NCBI RefSeq assembly: GCF_013170825.1
Contig: NZ_CP033365.1
Location: forward strand, 3,732,001-3,796,000
Reading direction: 5' to 3'
Length of the DNA stretch: 64,000 nt
From: Mesorhizobium sp. NZP2298
GTDB lineage: Bacteria; Pseudomonadota; Alphaproteobacteria; Rhizobiales; Rhizobiaceae
Shown: piece after piece, positions 17,213 to 25,395 of the stretch
Position numbering within the stretch: position 1 is the stretch's first letter
Layout: each line of letters opens with the position of its first letter
Made by a program: the position numbers and the translations under genes
Notes under the pieces: generated by a model
Told to the model about the DNA's origin: nothing
Databases searched by the model: none
The model's input: the letters and a program-made list of their open reading frames with translations, nothing else

Positions 17213-19282
17213 TTATTCCCGGCCGCGTCGTGCCGCGTGGCCTTCGCGCGAGCGCCGGCGCGGAGTGGCGTCGCCGGCGACACCATCCTCGCTGACCGTC
17301 TTGCGTGGCGGCAGTTTCACCGCCGCCGATAGTTTCGGGAACGGATCGACCTTGTTGGGCAGCGCCATGGCGTAGACGAAATGCTCCTGGAATTTCGGCT
17401 CCAGGGCAGTCTCGATCTTCTCGATCTGGCTCACCGTCTCCTCGATCTCGCGGCGATAGCCGCGGTTCAGGAGCGCCATGCGCGCACCGGCCCCGGCGGC
17501 GTTGCCGACGGCCGAGACCTTGTCGAGGTCGCAATCAGGGATCAGGCCCAGCACCATGGCGTATTTCGGATCGATGAAGGAGCCGAAAGCGCCGGCGAAA
17601 TGGATGCGGTCGACGTGCTCGGTGTTCTGCTTTTCCATCAGCAGCTTGGTGCCGGCGTAAAGGGCGGCCTTGGCGAGCTGGATGGCGCGCACGTCGGTCT
17701 GGGTGATGGTGATCTTCGGTTCGCCTTCCTTCAGCACGTAGGAGAAGGTTCGGCCGTTGGCGACGACCCGGGGCGAGCGCGAGCTGAGCGATCCGTCGAC
17801 GACGCCATCCTCGGAAATGATGCCGGCGAGATACATCTCCGCCACGATCTCGATGATGCCGGAACCGCAGATGCCGGTAACGCCCGTTGCCTGCACGCTG
17901 TCGAGGAAACCCGGCTCGTCGGACCACAGTTCGGAGCCGATGACGCGGTATTTTGGCTCCAGCGTTTCGGGGTCGATGCGCACGCGCTCGATGGCGCCGG
18001 GCGCGGCACGCTGGCCGCCGGAGATTTCGGCGCCCTCGAAAGCTGGGCCGGTGGGAGATGAAGCCGCCACGACCCGCGTACGGTTGCCGAGCACGATCTC
18101 GGCGTTGGTGCCGACGTCGACGATCAGCATCATCTCGTCCTGGCGATGCGGGCCTTCCGACAGCGTGACCGCTGCGGCATCGGCGCCGACATGGCCCGCG
18201 ATGCAAGGCAGCATGTAGAGGCGTGCGCCCTGGTTGAGCTTGAGGCCGATATCGGAGGCCTTGATGCGCACCGCACCCGAGACGGCGAGCGCGAAGGGGG
18301 CGCCGCCGAGTTCGGTCGGATCGATGCCGAGGAACAGATGGTGCATGATCGGATTGCCGACGAAAACGGAATCCAGGATGTCGTTGCGCTGGACATTGCC
18401 TTCCGCGCAGACCTTGTCGACGAGGCTGGAGATCGCCTCGCGCACAGCCACCGTCATGCCTTCGCGGCCATCCGGGTTCATCATCACATAGGAGACCCGG
18501 CTCATCAGATCCTCGCCGAAGCGGATCTGCGGGTTCGATGTGCCGGACGAAGCCGCGACACGGCCCGAGAGCAGGGACACCAGATGCATGGCGATGGTGG
18601 TCGAGCCGATGTCGCAGGCCAGGCCATAGGCCTCGTTCTTGAGGCCCGGCCACAACGCGATGACGCGTGCGATGTCGCTGTCGGCATCCTTGTGGATGGC
18701 GGCGGTGGCGGTCCAGTTGCCCTTGCGCAATATGCCCTGCACCTGCGGCAGCAGGTAAAAGTCGAATTCGAGGTTTTTGAAGCCCCAATCCTTCATCAGC
18801 GCGATCTTCAGCCGGTCGAGGTCGCCGAGCGGCTTGTGCATGTCGGGCTCTTCGATCTCGACATAGCACATGCGGATCGCCGTATCGCGGGCGATCACCC
18901 TGGTATCGGCATCCTTGCGGATGGTCTGCGCATTGATGACCGTATCCTGCGGCACGTCGATGACGAGGTCGCCGAGGATCTGCGCCGAGCAGGAGAGACG
19001 GCGCCGCTCGGGCAGGCCGCGCACGCGCTCGTAGCGCTCTTCCTTGGGGCCCTTGGGCGAAATGTGATCGTTGGAGGAGACGATCTTGTGCTTGGCGAAA
19101 TTGCCTTCCTGCACCTCGATCTGGCAGCGCCCGCACGTGGCCCGGCCGCCGCACACGCTCTCGACATAGACGCCGAGCTGGCGCGCGGCATCCAGCACCG
19201 GCGTGCCGACGGGAAACCGGCCGCGCTTGCCCGACGGCATAAACAGCACGAGCGGATCGGTGATGTTGGCGGGAGAATTCAT
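17213..19282 (-). CDS. ASKHA-domain [2Fe-2S] corrinoid reductive activation protein (RACo/RamA-like, DUF4445)
   Basis: A 689-residue protein. Residues 1-105 form a plant-type [2Fe-2S] ferredoxin domain with C44-x5-C50-x2-C53 and a distal C98. A linker follows, and from about residue 240 an ATPase fold of the acetate kinase/Hsp70/actin type appears (ACDIGSTTIAMHLV, later MLIVDVGTNAEIVLGN and GICGSGIIEIVAEM). This is the layout of ATP-dependent activators that reduce inactive Co(II) corrinoid to Co(I). Here the client is most likely the corrinoid protein at 26301-26999. Relatives reactivate split methionine synthase in Rhodobacterales, to my knowledge. The C-terminal 20 residues are Arg-rich (RRRSREG). 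The mature methyltransfer genes lie just upstream on the same strand. Confidence 0.88.
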   Translation of the reverse strand: MNSPANITDPLVLFMPSGKRGRFPVGTPVLDAARQLGVYVESVCGGRATCGRCQIEVQEGNFAKHKIVSSNDHISPKGPKEERYERVRGLPERRRLSCSAQILGDLVIDVPQDTVINAQTIRKDADTRVIARDTAIRMCYVEIEEPDMHKPLGDLDRLKIALMKDWGFKNLEFDFYLLPQVQGILRKGNWTATAAIHKDADSDIARVIALWPGLKNEAYGLACDIGSTTIAMHLVSLLSGRVAASSGTSNPQIRFGEDLMSRVSYVMMNPDGREGMTVAVREAISSLVDKVCAEGNVQRNDILDSVFVGNPIMHHLFLGIDPTELGGAPFALAVSGAVRIKASDIGLKLNQGARLYMLPCIAGHVGADAAAVTLSEGPHRQDEMMLIVDVGTNAEIVLGNRTRVVAASSPTGPAFEGAEISGGQRAAPGAIERVRIDPETLEPKYRVIGSELWSDEPGFLDSVQATGVTGICGSGIIEIVAEMYLAGIISEDGVVDGSLSSRSPRVVANGRTFSYVLKEGEPKITITQTDVRAIQLAKAALYAGTKLLMEKQNTEHVDRIHFAGAFGSFIDPKYAMVLGLIPDCDLDKVSAVGNAAGAGARMALLNRGYRREIEETVSQIEKIETALEPKFQEHFVYAMALPNKVDPFPKLSAAVKLPPRKTVSEDGVAGDATPRRRSREGHAARRGRE

Positions 19283-19371
19283 GCTTGCACGTGTCTCGGT
19301 AAGAATTGTCGATACCGTTTAACGGATCGTCTCAGGATTGGGCGGAATGTCTGATGGTCCAGAGACCGATC

Positions 19372-19548
19372 ATGTCCGATCTCCTGCTTTCCGGCATATT
19401 CACCGCCTTCACCATGGTGCGGCTGCTCAAGGGCCCATGGCTGCGCAATTCGCAATGCCTGGCCATCGGAATCATAGGCGGCGTGACCGGTGTATTCGGA
19501 TCGTGGACGGGAATGGCGTTGCTTGACGCCGTACTGAGCATCGCCTGA
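19372..19548 (+). CDS. Small hydrophobic protein, unknown
   Basis: A 58-residue ORF with one or two hydrophobic segments (IGIIGGVTGVFGSWTGMALL). It lies on the plus strand in the gap between two minus-strand methyltransfer genes. Its ribosome binding site is poor (GAGA about 10 bases upstream), and codon use is unremarkable. It may be a real membrane microprotein or chance; the call is tentative. Confidence 0.35.
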   Translation: MSDLLLSGIFTAFTMVRLLKGPWLRNSQCLAIGIIGGVTGVFGSWTGMALLDAVLSIA

Positions 19549-19627
19549 GCGCAAAGCAGACGCGTCCGACCGCATCAATGATGCGATCGGTTCAGCGTGG
19601 TTTGCAGTTCGGTTCACGATTGCGCGC

Positions 19628-20602
19628 TTATCCCCTGGCCATTCGGGCTTCACGGCCACCGCGCCGGCGTCCGCCATTGCCGCCGCCTTCGCCGGGAGCA
19701 TTGACCTGCGTCGGCGCCGCAACCGCCTGGCCGCCTTCGGCAGGCTTGTAGTCCTTGTAGGTCCTGATCCAGTTGGTGCAGTTCTCGTCGGTGCCGTTCA
19801 ACACATTGGCACCGCGCACGGCTTCCATTTCCTGCGGCCGAACCGGGTTCATGATCGCCGAGGTCATGCCGGCGCCGATCACCATCGGGATGAAGGCGGC
19901 GTTGATGCCATGGCGGTGCGGGAGGCCGAAGGAGATGTTGGACAGGCCGCAAGTGGTGTTGACCTTGAGTTCTTCGCGCAGGCGGCGCAGCAGCGCGAAC
20001 ACCTGGCGGCCGGCATCACCGAGCGCACCGATCGGCATGACCAGCGGATCGACGACGACGTCGTGCGCCGGAATGCCGAAATCGGCGCAGCGCTGCACGA
20101 TCTTCTTGGCGACGGCGAAGCGCACATCCGGATCCATCGAAATGCCGGTTTCGTCATTGGAGATGGCGACGACCGGAACATTGTATTTCTTGATCAGCGG
20201 CAGGATGGCCTCGAGCTTTTCTTCCTCGCCGGTGACGGAGTTGACCAGCGGGCGGCCCTTGGCGACCTTGAGTGCCGCCTCGATCGCCGCGGTGACCGAG
20301 CTGTCGATCGAAAGCGGCAGGTCAACGAGACCCTGCACGATCTCCAGTGTCTGCACCAGCAGCGCCGGCTCGGTCGCATTGGGGTCGACCGCGGTGACGC
20401 CGGCATTGACGTCGAGCATGGTGGCGCCGCAGGCGGCCTGCTCCAGCGCATCCTTGATGACGGTCTCGAAATTGCCGGCGACCATCTCGGCGGCAAGCTT
20501 CTTGCGGCCGGTCGGGTTGATGCGCTCGCCAATCACGCAGAAGGGCTGGTCGAAGCCGATGATGATTTCTCGTGTCGCCGAGGCAACGATGGTCCGGGTC
20601 AT
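19628..20602 (-). CDS. Pterin-binding methyltransferase, MtgA/MetH-pterin-domain type
   Basis: A 324-residue protein with GGAGAG 6 bases before ATG. The family signatures of methyl-THF:corrinoid methyltransferases are present: IGERINPTG near 24-32, LDVNAG near 64, and SNDETG near 147. It corresponds to the pterin domain of MetH or to MtgA of the glycine-betaine system, moving a methyl group between methyl-THF and a corrinoid protein. It has a Gly/Arg-rich tail (GEGGGNGGRRRGGREAR) beyond the catalytic domain, which is unusual. A 22-bp palindrome lies directly upstream of the ribosome binding site, so it can be controlled separately from the metF genes. Direction (synthesis of methionine, or feeding methyl groups into THF) cannot be decided from sequence. 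Confidence 0.88.
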   Translation of the reverse strand: MTRTIVASATREIIIGFDQPFCVIGERINPTGRKKLAAEMVAGNFETVIKDALEQAACGATMLDVNAGVTAVDPNATEPALLVQTLEIVQGLVDLPLSIDSSVTAAIEAALKVAKGRPLVNSVTGEEEKLEAILPLIKKYNVPVVAISNDETGISMDPDVRFAVAKKIVQRCADFGIPAHDVVVDPLVMPIGALGDAGRQVFALLRRLREELKVNTTCGLSNISFGLPHRHGINAAFIPMVIGAGMTSAIMNPVRPQEMEAVRGANVLNGTDENCTNWIRTYKDYKPAEGGQAVAAPTQVNAPGEGGGNGGRRRGGREARMARG

Positions 20603-20618
20603 GAAATCTCTCCGTCGT

Positions 20619-20640
20619 GATATAAAGAGTTCTTTATATC
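20619..20640. promoter_or_regulatory. 22-bp operator GATATAAAGA-GT-TCTTTATATC
   Basis: A perfect 10-bp inverted repeat with a 2-bp centre, 17 bp before the ATG of the pterin-binding methyltransferase. A copy with one mismatch lies at 38265-38286 before the homocysteine methyltransferase gene. The pattern resembles operators of methionine-cycle ArsR-type repressors (SahR) in Alphaproteobacteria as I remember them; the regulator is not in the window. Confidence 0.7.
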
Positions 20641-20684
20641 GTTATCTCTTTTCGATCAAGTGAATGCTGGTGCTCCGTGCAGGA

Positions 20685-21776
20685 TCAGTGCGCGGTCTTC
20701 ACCATGTCCACCTGGGTTTCGGTAATCTCGTCATGCAGGATGTGGTCCAGCCGATCGGCAACCATCTGGTCGTCGCGCCGGATTTCGCGCTTCCAGGGCT
20801 GGCGGCCCCTGAGCACACCCGATTCATCGACGATCTCGGCGACGTATTCCTCCTGGCGGTAGGCCATCACATGGATGCCCGAAATACCGGGGATTTCCTT
20901 CACCTCGTTGATGATGTCGATGCAGAGCTGCTTGCCTTCCTTCTTCTGGTCCTGGGCACCCTCCAGCCGCTTGATGACGGCGTCCGGGATATGGATACCC
21001 GGCACGTTGGAGCGGATCCACTTGGCGGTCTTGGCCGAGGCGAGGGGGCCGACGCCGCACAGGACGAACACTTTCTCGGTGTGGCCGAGGTCGCGCGCCT
21101 TCTGCATGAAGGTCTTGAACATCGGCACGTCGAAACAATACTGCGTCTGCACGAACTGCGCGCCGGCCGCGATCTTCTTGCCAAGATGGATCGGGCGGAA
21201 ATCGAAGGGCGGCGCGAATGGATTGACGGCAGCCCCCAGGAAGACCTGCGGCGGCGTCGTCAGCTTGCGGCCGGACAGGAACTTGCCGTTGTCGCGCATG
21301 ATGCGGACGGTTTCGAGCAGCGACATGGAATCGAGGTCGAACACCGGCTTGGCGCCGGGCTGGTCGCCTGCCTGCACGCCATCGCCGGTCAGGCACAGCA
21401 TGTTGGCGACACCCATGGCGGCGCCGCCCAGCACGTCGCCCTGGATGGCGATGCGGTTCTTGTCCCGGCAGGCGATCTGCATGATCGGGGCATAACCCAT
21501 GCGGGTCAGAAGCGCGCAGATGCCGACCGAGGACATGTGGCAGTTGGCGCCCGAGGCATCGACGGCGTTGATGGCGTCGACCCAGCCATCGAAAATCTTC
21601 GCTCTGTTGTAGACGTCCTCGGGATCGGCGCTGTCTGGGGGATTGAGCTCGGTCGTCACCGCGAATTCACCGCGCCGCAGCACGCGCTCCAGCCGGCCGC
21701 GGGAAGAGTGCCCGGGCAGGGGATCGAGCGGCAAGTGAATGCCGGCCGGGTTTTCGTCGCGCTGGCGAGCGGTCAT
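20685..21776 (-). CDS. metF: Methylenetetrahydrofolate reductase
   Basis: A 363-residue protein with the MetF TIM-barrel pattern: VTTELNPPDSAD at the start of the barrel (the catalytic Glu of the TxE motif), then NMLCLTGD (conserved LTGD) and AQFVQTQYCFD (Q-T-Q motif). It is longer than the usual 290-300 residues, with about 35 extra N-terminal residues and a C-terminal tail of about 50. It interconverts methylene-THF and methyl-THF. Its ATG overlaps the stop of the Cys-rich MetV-like gene (ATGA), so the two are made together, as in the MetVF reductase of acetogens. In this setting it may run toward oxidation of methyl-THF, but that is inference. Confidence 0.88.
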   Translation of the reverse strand: MTARQRDENPAGIHLPLDPLPGHSSRGRLERVLRRGEFAVTTELNPPDSADPEDVYNRAKIFDGWVDAINAVDASGANCHMSSVGICALLTRMGYAPIMQIACRDKNRIAIQGDVLGGAAMGVANMLCLTGDGVQAGDQPGAKPVFDLDSMSLLETVRIMRDNGKFLSGRKLTTPPQVFLGAAVNPFAPPFDFRPIHLGKKIAAGAQFVQTQYCFDVPMFKTFMQKARDLGHTEKVFVLCGVGPLASAKTAKWIRSNVPGIHIPDAVIKRLEGAQDQKKEGKQLCIDIINEVKEIPGISGIHVMAYRQEEYVAEIVDESGVLRGRQPWKREIRRDDQMVADRLDHILHDEITETQVDMVKTAH

Positions 21777-22369
21777 GCGGCGGCTCCGGTCTTTGACGCG
21801 GCAGCGGCTTCACGAGCTGCCGCCGCCTGCGCGGTGACCCGCAGCCAGGCTGACGTTTCCCGCAACGACTGGTCGACCGGCTTCTGCACGGCCAGGATCT
21901 TGTCGGAGTTGACCATGTTCTGCGAACCTTCCCAGGCCTTGACCCAGACGCAGGGCATATCGGGCTCCACCTCGCAATTGCCGTTGGCGCGCACGCCGCC
22001 GCAAGGACCGTTGCGCAGTTGCTTGGGGCAGTTCATCGGGCATGACATGCCGGTCGAGGACAGGATGCACTGGCCGCACATGCGGCAGTCGAACATAAAG
22101 CCTTTTACGCGCTTCTCGACGAATTTGATCGGGGCCTCGACGCGACCGTAGCCGATGCCCTTCCACAAGGGGTGCAGCAGCAGAAACATGTCGGCGAAAC
22201 GGGAATAGAACCATTCAAGCAGGCGCGAATGCCGGACCGACCACAATCTCACCGCGAAAGAACGCTGCACGCGCCGCTGCGGCGACACGTCGGCTGGCTT
22301 GTAGTCGGATTTCGGCGCTGCCTTCTTGACCAGGGTGGCCTGGGTAACCGCCGGGTTCGTCTCAGACAT
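21773..22369 (-). CDS. MetV-like Cys-rich methylene-THF reductase C-terminal domain protein
   Basis: A 198-residue protein starting at ATG 22369 (GGGAAAG upstream). Residues 92-142 contain eight cysteines (C95, C98, C101, C110, C114, C123, C132, C140) in the motif FDCRMCGQC, SCPMNCPKQ, NGPCGG and NCEVEPDMPC. This is the 'MTHFR C-terminal' domain found as the MetV partner of MetF in acetogens, where it binds metal or Fe-S clusters. The N-terminal 90 residues include an amphipathic region (WFYSRFADMFLLLHPLWKG). It overlaps metF by 4 bp and the upstream small gene by 8 bp. It may supply an electron path different from NADH to MetF. Confidence 0.8.
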   Translation of the reverse strand: MSETNPAVTQATLVKKAAPKSDYKPADVSPQRRVQRSFAVRLWSVRHSRLLEWFYSRFADMFLLLHPLWKGIGYGRVEAPIKFVEKRVKGFMFDCRMCGQCILSSTGMSCPMNCPKQLRNGPCGGVRANGNCEVEPDMPCVWVKAWEGSQNMVNSDKILAVQKPVDQSLRETSAWLRVTAQAAAAREAAAASKTGAAA

Positions 22370-22664
22370 TTTCTTTCCCGCCCGCCTTGACCAGAGCGAC
22401 CAGCCGCTCGCGGTCGTATTTCGCATCGAGCTCCTGAAAAGCCTTTTCGACCTCGGCTTCGAGGTCGTCGCCAACCGGGACCGGATCGGCCTTGCGCCAT
22501 TCGGCCAGATAGTCGTCGGTGCCGCCAGCGCCGGTGCGCATGGCGCACATGTCGATGGCCTCGGTGAAGCGCAGCGGCAGCTCACGCTTGGCGTTCTGCC
22601 GGCCCTTCTTGACGATGACCTGGGCAGGGATGTCGCGCCAGTAGACGACGATAAGATCGGCCAT
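22362..22664 (-). CDS. PF13769-like small protein ('virulence factor' domain) in the metF operon
   Basis: A 100-residue protein with GAGGAG upstream of ATG. The opening MADLIVVYWRDIPAQVIVKKG, then RFTEAIDMCAMRTG, match the pattern of a conserved family labelled 'virulence factor', a name without biochemical basis. It has no membrane segment. Its stop overlaps the MetV-like start by 8 bp, so it is the first gene of a three-gene metF operon. Constant company with one-carbon genes suggests a structural or assembly role for the reductase, but this is a guess. GCGAC-type motifs lie upstream. Confidence 0.7.
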   Translation of the reverse strand: MADLIVVYWRDIPAQVIVKKGRQNAKRELPLRFTEAIDMCAMRTGAGGTDDYLAEWRKADPVPVGDDLEAEVEKAFQELDAKYDRERLVALVKAGGKENV

Positions 22665-22744
22665 GAATTCTCGCTCCTCGAACTATCGAGCATTGCCGCA
22701 TGCGCAATGGGGCCGCTTGTTATGGGACGACGCGCGCGCATTCA

Positions 22745-22798
22745 AAAGCGACGCATTTCAATGTCGTAAAATGAAAGGTGTCTTTATTCGTTTGCGAC
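22745..22798. promoter_or_regulatory. GCGAC-type motif cluster upstream of the metF operon
   Basis: AAAGCGAC (22745-22752) and GTCGTAAA (22763-22770) form an inverted pair with a 10-bp spacer, and TTTGCGAC follows at 22791-22798. The 10-bp spacer matches that of 13588-13613. A half-site TCTTTAT of the 20619 operator type also occurs near 22781. Confidence 0.4.
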
Positions 22799-22868
22799 GT
22801 GCACCGGCGGCAGGTTCGGCATGCCGGAAAAGCCGTCCTGCCTTATGCGGTGCCGGACTGAAAAGAGC

Positions 22869-23651
22869 CTACCAGATTCCGGTTCTGAGGCCGGTCCAGA
22901 GGTAGAACCAGATCGTCGGGTGATACCATTGTTTCGAAGGCAGGCCCGGGTCGATCGTCGTGAGTTTTCCGGCCAGTGCATCGCGCACGGCCTCGACGCA
23001 GATGTCGCGTGAGAACGCCGCCTGGCGCAGCGCGTGAGTCGAGATGGTGTCGCCTTTTTTCGGTCTGCCGCGGGCCTGCTTCAGCACGCCGCCAGTGTCG
23101 ACGCCAGCGTCGACGAGATGGACAGTCGTGCCGAAATTCTGCGCGTCGCCTGATACCAGAGCCCAGTAGCCACCATTCATGCCGCGATATTTCGGCGTGA
23201 TGCCCGCATGGTAGTTGAGCACCGGGCAAGGCATCTTGCTCAGCATCCCGGCCGAAATCAGCCGGCAACCGTTGAGCAGCACGACGCCTGGCTGGATCTT
23301 CTGGATCGCCTGCAGGCACTCAGGCCCATTGGCCGAGGCCACCTGGATGATCTCCTGGCCTGGTCGCGGCTCGACCTCCAGTTTCTCCTGCGCGATCAAT
23401 CGCGCGCCATGGCTGGCCAGAAGCCGCTTGCCCAACCTGCTCAGCACCATCGTGCCAAGCTGGCCCATGGCCGAAACCCAGCCCTGGCGCCGAGCCCGGC
23501 CACGCAGCAATTGCTTTTTGGATTCAGGGATTTCGAGGATGACGCTGACAGGACCAACGCGATCGGCGATTGCGTTGATCATGGCCCAGACATGCTGGCC
23601 GCCGCCGGTCACGACGACGATCGGCGCGCTCGTTGCTCCCGGTGAAGACAT
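22869..23651 (-). CDS. Formyltransferase-domain protein
   Basis: A 260-residue protein with the formyltransferase N-domain hallmarks: LNYHAGITPKYRGMNG near 147-162 (the Asn and His of the N-x-H motif), and HLVDAGVDTGGVL near 179 (the conserved D). A Rossmann-like start (IVVVTGGGQHVWAMINAI) precedes it. Such enzymes use 10-formyl-THF to formylate amino sugars or nucleotides. Unlike PurU there is no ACT domain, so release of formate is less likely. The neighbourhood to the metF operon may mean shared THF supply or simple adjacency; 204 bp separate them. The acceptor is unknown. Confidence 0.75.
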   Translation of the reverse strand: MSSPGATSAPIVVVTGGGQHVWAMINAIADRVGPVSVILEIPESKKQLLRGRARRQGWVSAMGQLGTMVLSRLGKRLLASHGARLIAQEKLEVEPRPGQEIIQVASANGPECLQAIQKIQPGVVLLNGCRLISAGMLSKMPCPVLNYHAGITPKYRGMNGGYWALVSGDAQNFGTTVHLVDAGVDTGGVLKQARGRPKKGDTISTHALRQAAFSRDICVEAVRDALAGKLTTIDPGLPSKQWYHPTIWFYLWTGLRTGIW

Positions 23652-23738
23652 TGCCCGTTTTCCTGCCTTGCATGCGACCGGCTGCCGCGCGCTGGCCGGA
23701 TTTTGTGCCGGAAGGGGGTTAAATCTTGATGACCACGC

Positions 23739-24314
23739 TCAGCGCTTGAACTCGATGATGTCGAGCTTCGATTCGTAGTAGGGCGCGGGAAGTTCGATGC
23801 GCCATTCGCTGGCGCTGGTGCGGAAGGCATAGCCGACCTGGTCGGCCTGCGGGCCGCTGCCGTAAGGTTTGGCCCGATCGTTGTTGACGGAGCCGGAGCC
23901 GAGATAGATGGCGCGTTTCTCGTTGTCGTCGAAGAAGCGGCCTTGGGTTCGCTGCGACCCGCTGATCTTTTCCAGCCGCCACCCGGAGCCGTCGTCGGTC
24001 ACCTTGCACTTGAACCAGCCATAGATGACGAGCGGGCTCAACCCGCCTGCCTTGATGGTGCGGCACTTCCAATTGCCGGTCAGGTCCTTGTCGGAGAACG
24101 ACACCAGCGGCTTCGCCAGCAAGGCATCGAGCTGTTTGACCTCGTCCGGATTGCCCGCCTTCGCCTCGGCAAGCGCCGCCTTGCGCGTCTCGCCATACTG
24201 GTCGAGACGGGCCTTGTCGGCGGGCGTGATCAGCTTCTGCACCTGGCCGTCGGCGAGGGTGGGCAAGGTGCAGCAGAGCAGGCCGATGGCCGCAAGCAGT
24301 GGGCGAAGGATCAT
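23739..24314 (-). CDS. DUF4893 exported protein
   Basis: A 191-residue protein with a signal peptide (MILRPLLAAIGLLCC, cleaved near LADG). The body contains LTGNWKCRTIKAGG, WFKCKVTDDG and YESKLDIIEFKR, which match the rhizobial DUF4893 family of periplasmic proteins without known role. Two conserved cysteines (about residues 83 and 102) may form a disulfide. It is followed on the same strand, 87 bp away, by the formyltransferase gene, and is divergent from the epimerase gene. Confidence 0.75.
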   Translation of the reverse strand: MILRPLLAAIGLLCCTLPTLADGQVQKLITPADKARLDQYGETRKAALAEAKAGNPDEVKQLDALLAKPLVSFSDKDLTGNWKCRTIKAGGLSPLVIYGWFKCKVTDDGSGWRLEKISGSQRTQGRFFDDNEKRAIYLGSGSVNNDRAKPYGSGPQADQVGYAFRTSASEWRIELPAPYYESKLDIIEFKR

Positions 24315-24465
24315 CTGGAACTCCCCGAGTCTCTGAAATGGCAGTTGAAAATGGCAGTTAATGTCCGGAGCGGCGCTTCTGCCGGCTGATGGCTGACTTT
24401 ACCGGGTCGCTCGCGCCTGTCATCCGTGCTTAACAGCGTCACCGTCAAAAATCATGGTGGTGCGC

Positions 24466-25389
24466 ATGCGAATCTTGCTCACGGGATCGTCGGGTTGGCT
24501 GGGCGGCGCGCTGGCGCCGCGCTTGCGCGCGCTTGGCCATCAGGTGATTGGCCTCGACCCTGTTCCATCTGTTGAAACCCAGATCATCGGCTCGATCGCC
24601 GATCGTGACCTGGTTGTGCGGGCGGTCGGGGATAATGATATCGAAGCCATCATCCACAGCGGCGCGCTGCACAAGCCCAATATAGAGAGCCGCGCCAACA
24701 GCGATTTCGTCGCCACCAATGTGCAGGGCACACTCAATCTGCTCGACGCGGCGGTGGCGACCGGCGTCGAGCGCTTCGTCTTCACCTCGACAACATCGCT
24801 GATGATCTCGCAGGCGATACGCGACGGCTTCAAGGGCGGCGCGCGCAAGGCGGCATGGCTGACCGAAGCGATGTCGCCGGAGCCGCGCAATATCTATGGC
24901 GTCACCAAGCTCTCGGCCGAACATCTCTGCCGCCTCTATCATCTTCAGCACGGCCTGCCGGTGGTCGTCCTGCGCACGGCCCGCTTCTTTCCCGAGGCCG
25001 ATGACATGGCGCATGCGATCGAACAATCGGATGCCAATACCAAGGCGAATGAGCTGCTGTTTCGCCGGCTGACGGTGGACGATGCGGCGCAGGCGCATGT
25101 CGCCGCGCTGGAAAAGGCGCCGCAGCTGGGCTTCGACACTTTTATCGTATCCGCGCCTACATCGTTCCGGCCCGACGATTGCGACGCGCTGATCAGGGAC
25201 GCGCCGTCGGTCGTCTCGCGCTATTTCCCGGACTTCGCGGCCCTCTACGCGCGCAAGGGCTGGACGATGTTTTCCTCCATCGATCGCGTCTACGACGCGT
25301 CGCGGGCGAGGGACAGGCTGGGTTTTGTCTGCAGGACGAGCTTTGCCGATGTGCTGGCGGCGCTGAGGGCGGAGAACGGGCCAGGCTAG
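24466..25389 (+). CDS. NAD-dependent epimerase/dehydratase (extended SDR)
   Basis: About 307 residues. I prefer the ATG at 24466 so the protein starts MRILLTGSSGWLGG with the glycine-rich NAD-binding loop at the very N-terminus; an in-frame ATG at 24454 adds four residues. The catalytic pattern NIYGVTKLSAEHL (Y-x3-K) is intact near 145. Extended SDRs act on nucleotide sugars or related carbonyls. Substrate unknown. The gene is convergent with the DUF1638 gene, 6 bp away. Confidence 0.82.
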   Translation: MRILLTGSSGWLGGALAPRLRALGHQVIGLDPVPSVETQIIGSIADRDLVVRAVGDNDIEAIIHSGALHKPNIESRANSDFVATNVQGTLNLLDAAVATGVERFVFTSTTSLMISQAIRDGFKGGARKAAWLTEAMSPEPRNIYGVTKLSAEHLCRLYHLQHGLPVVVLRTARFFPEADDMAHAIEQSDANTKANELLFRRLTVDDAAQAHVAALEKAPQLGFDTFIVSAPTSFRPDDCDALIRDAPSVVSRYFPDFAALYARKGWTMFSSIDRVYDASRARDRLGFVCRTSFADVLAALRAENGPG

Positions 25390-25395
25390 ATTGGC

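Noticed and set aside
22869..23651. PurU (formyl-THF hydrolase) as the last step of one-carbon oxidation
   Set aside because: There is no N-terminal ACT domain and the formyltransferase motif fits a sugar- or nucleotide-type acceptor better.
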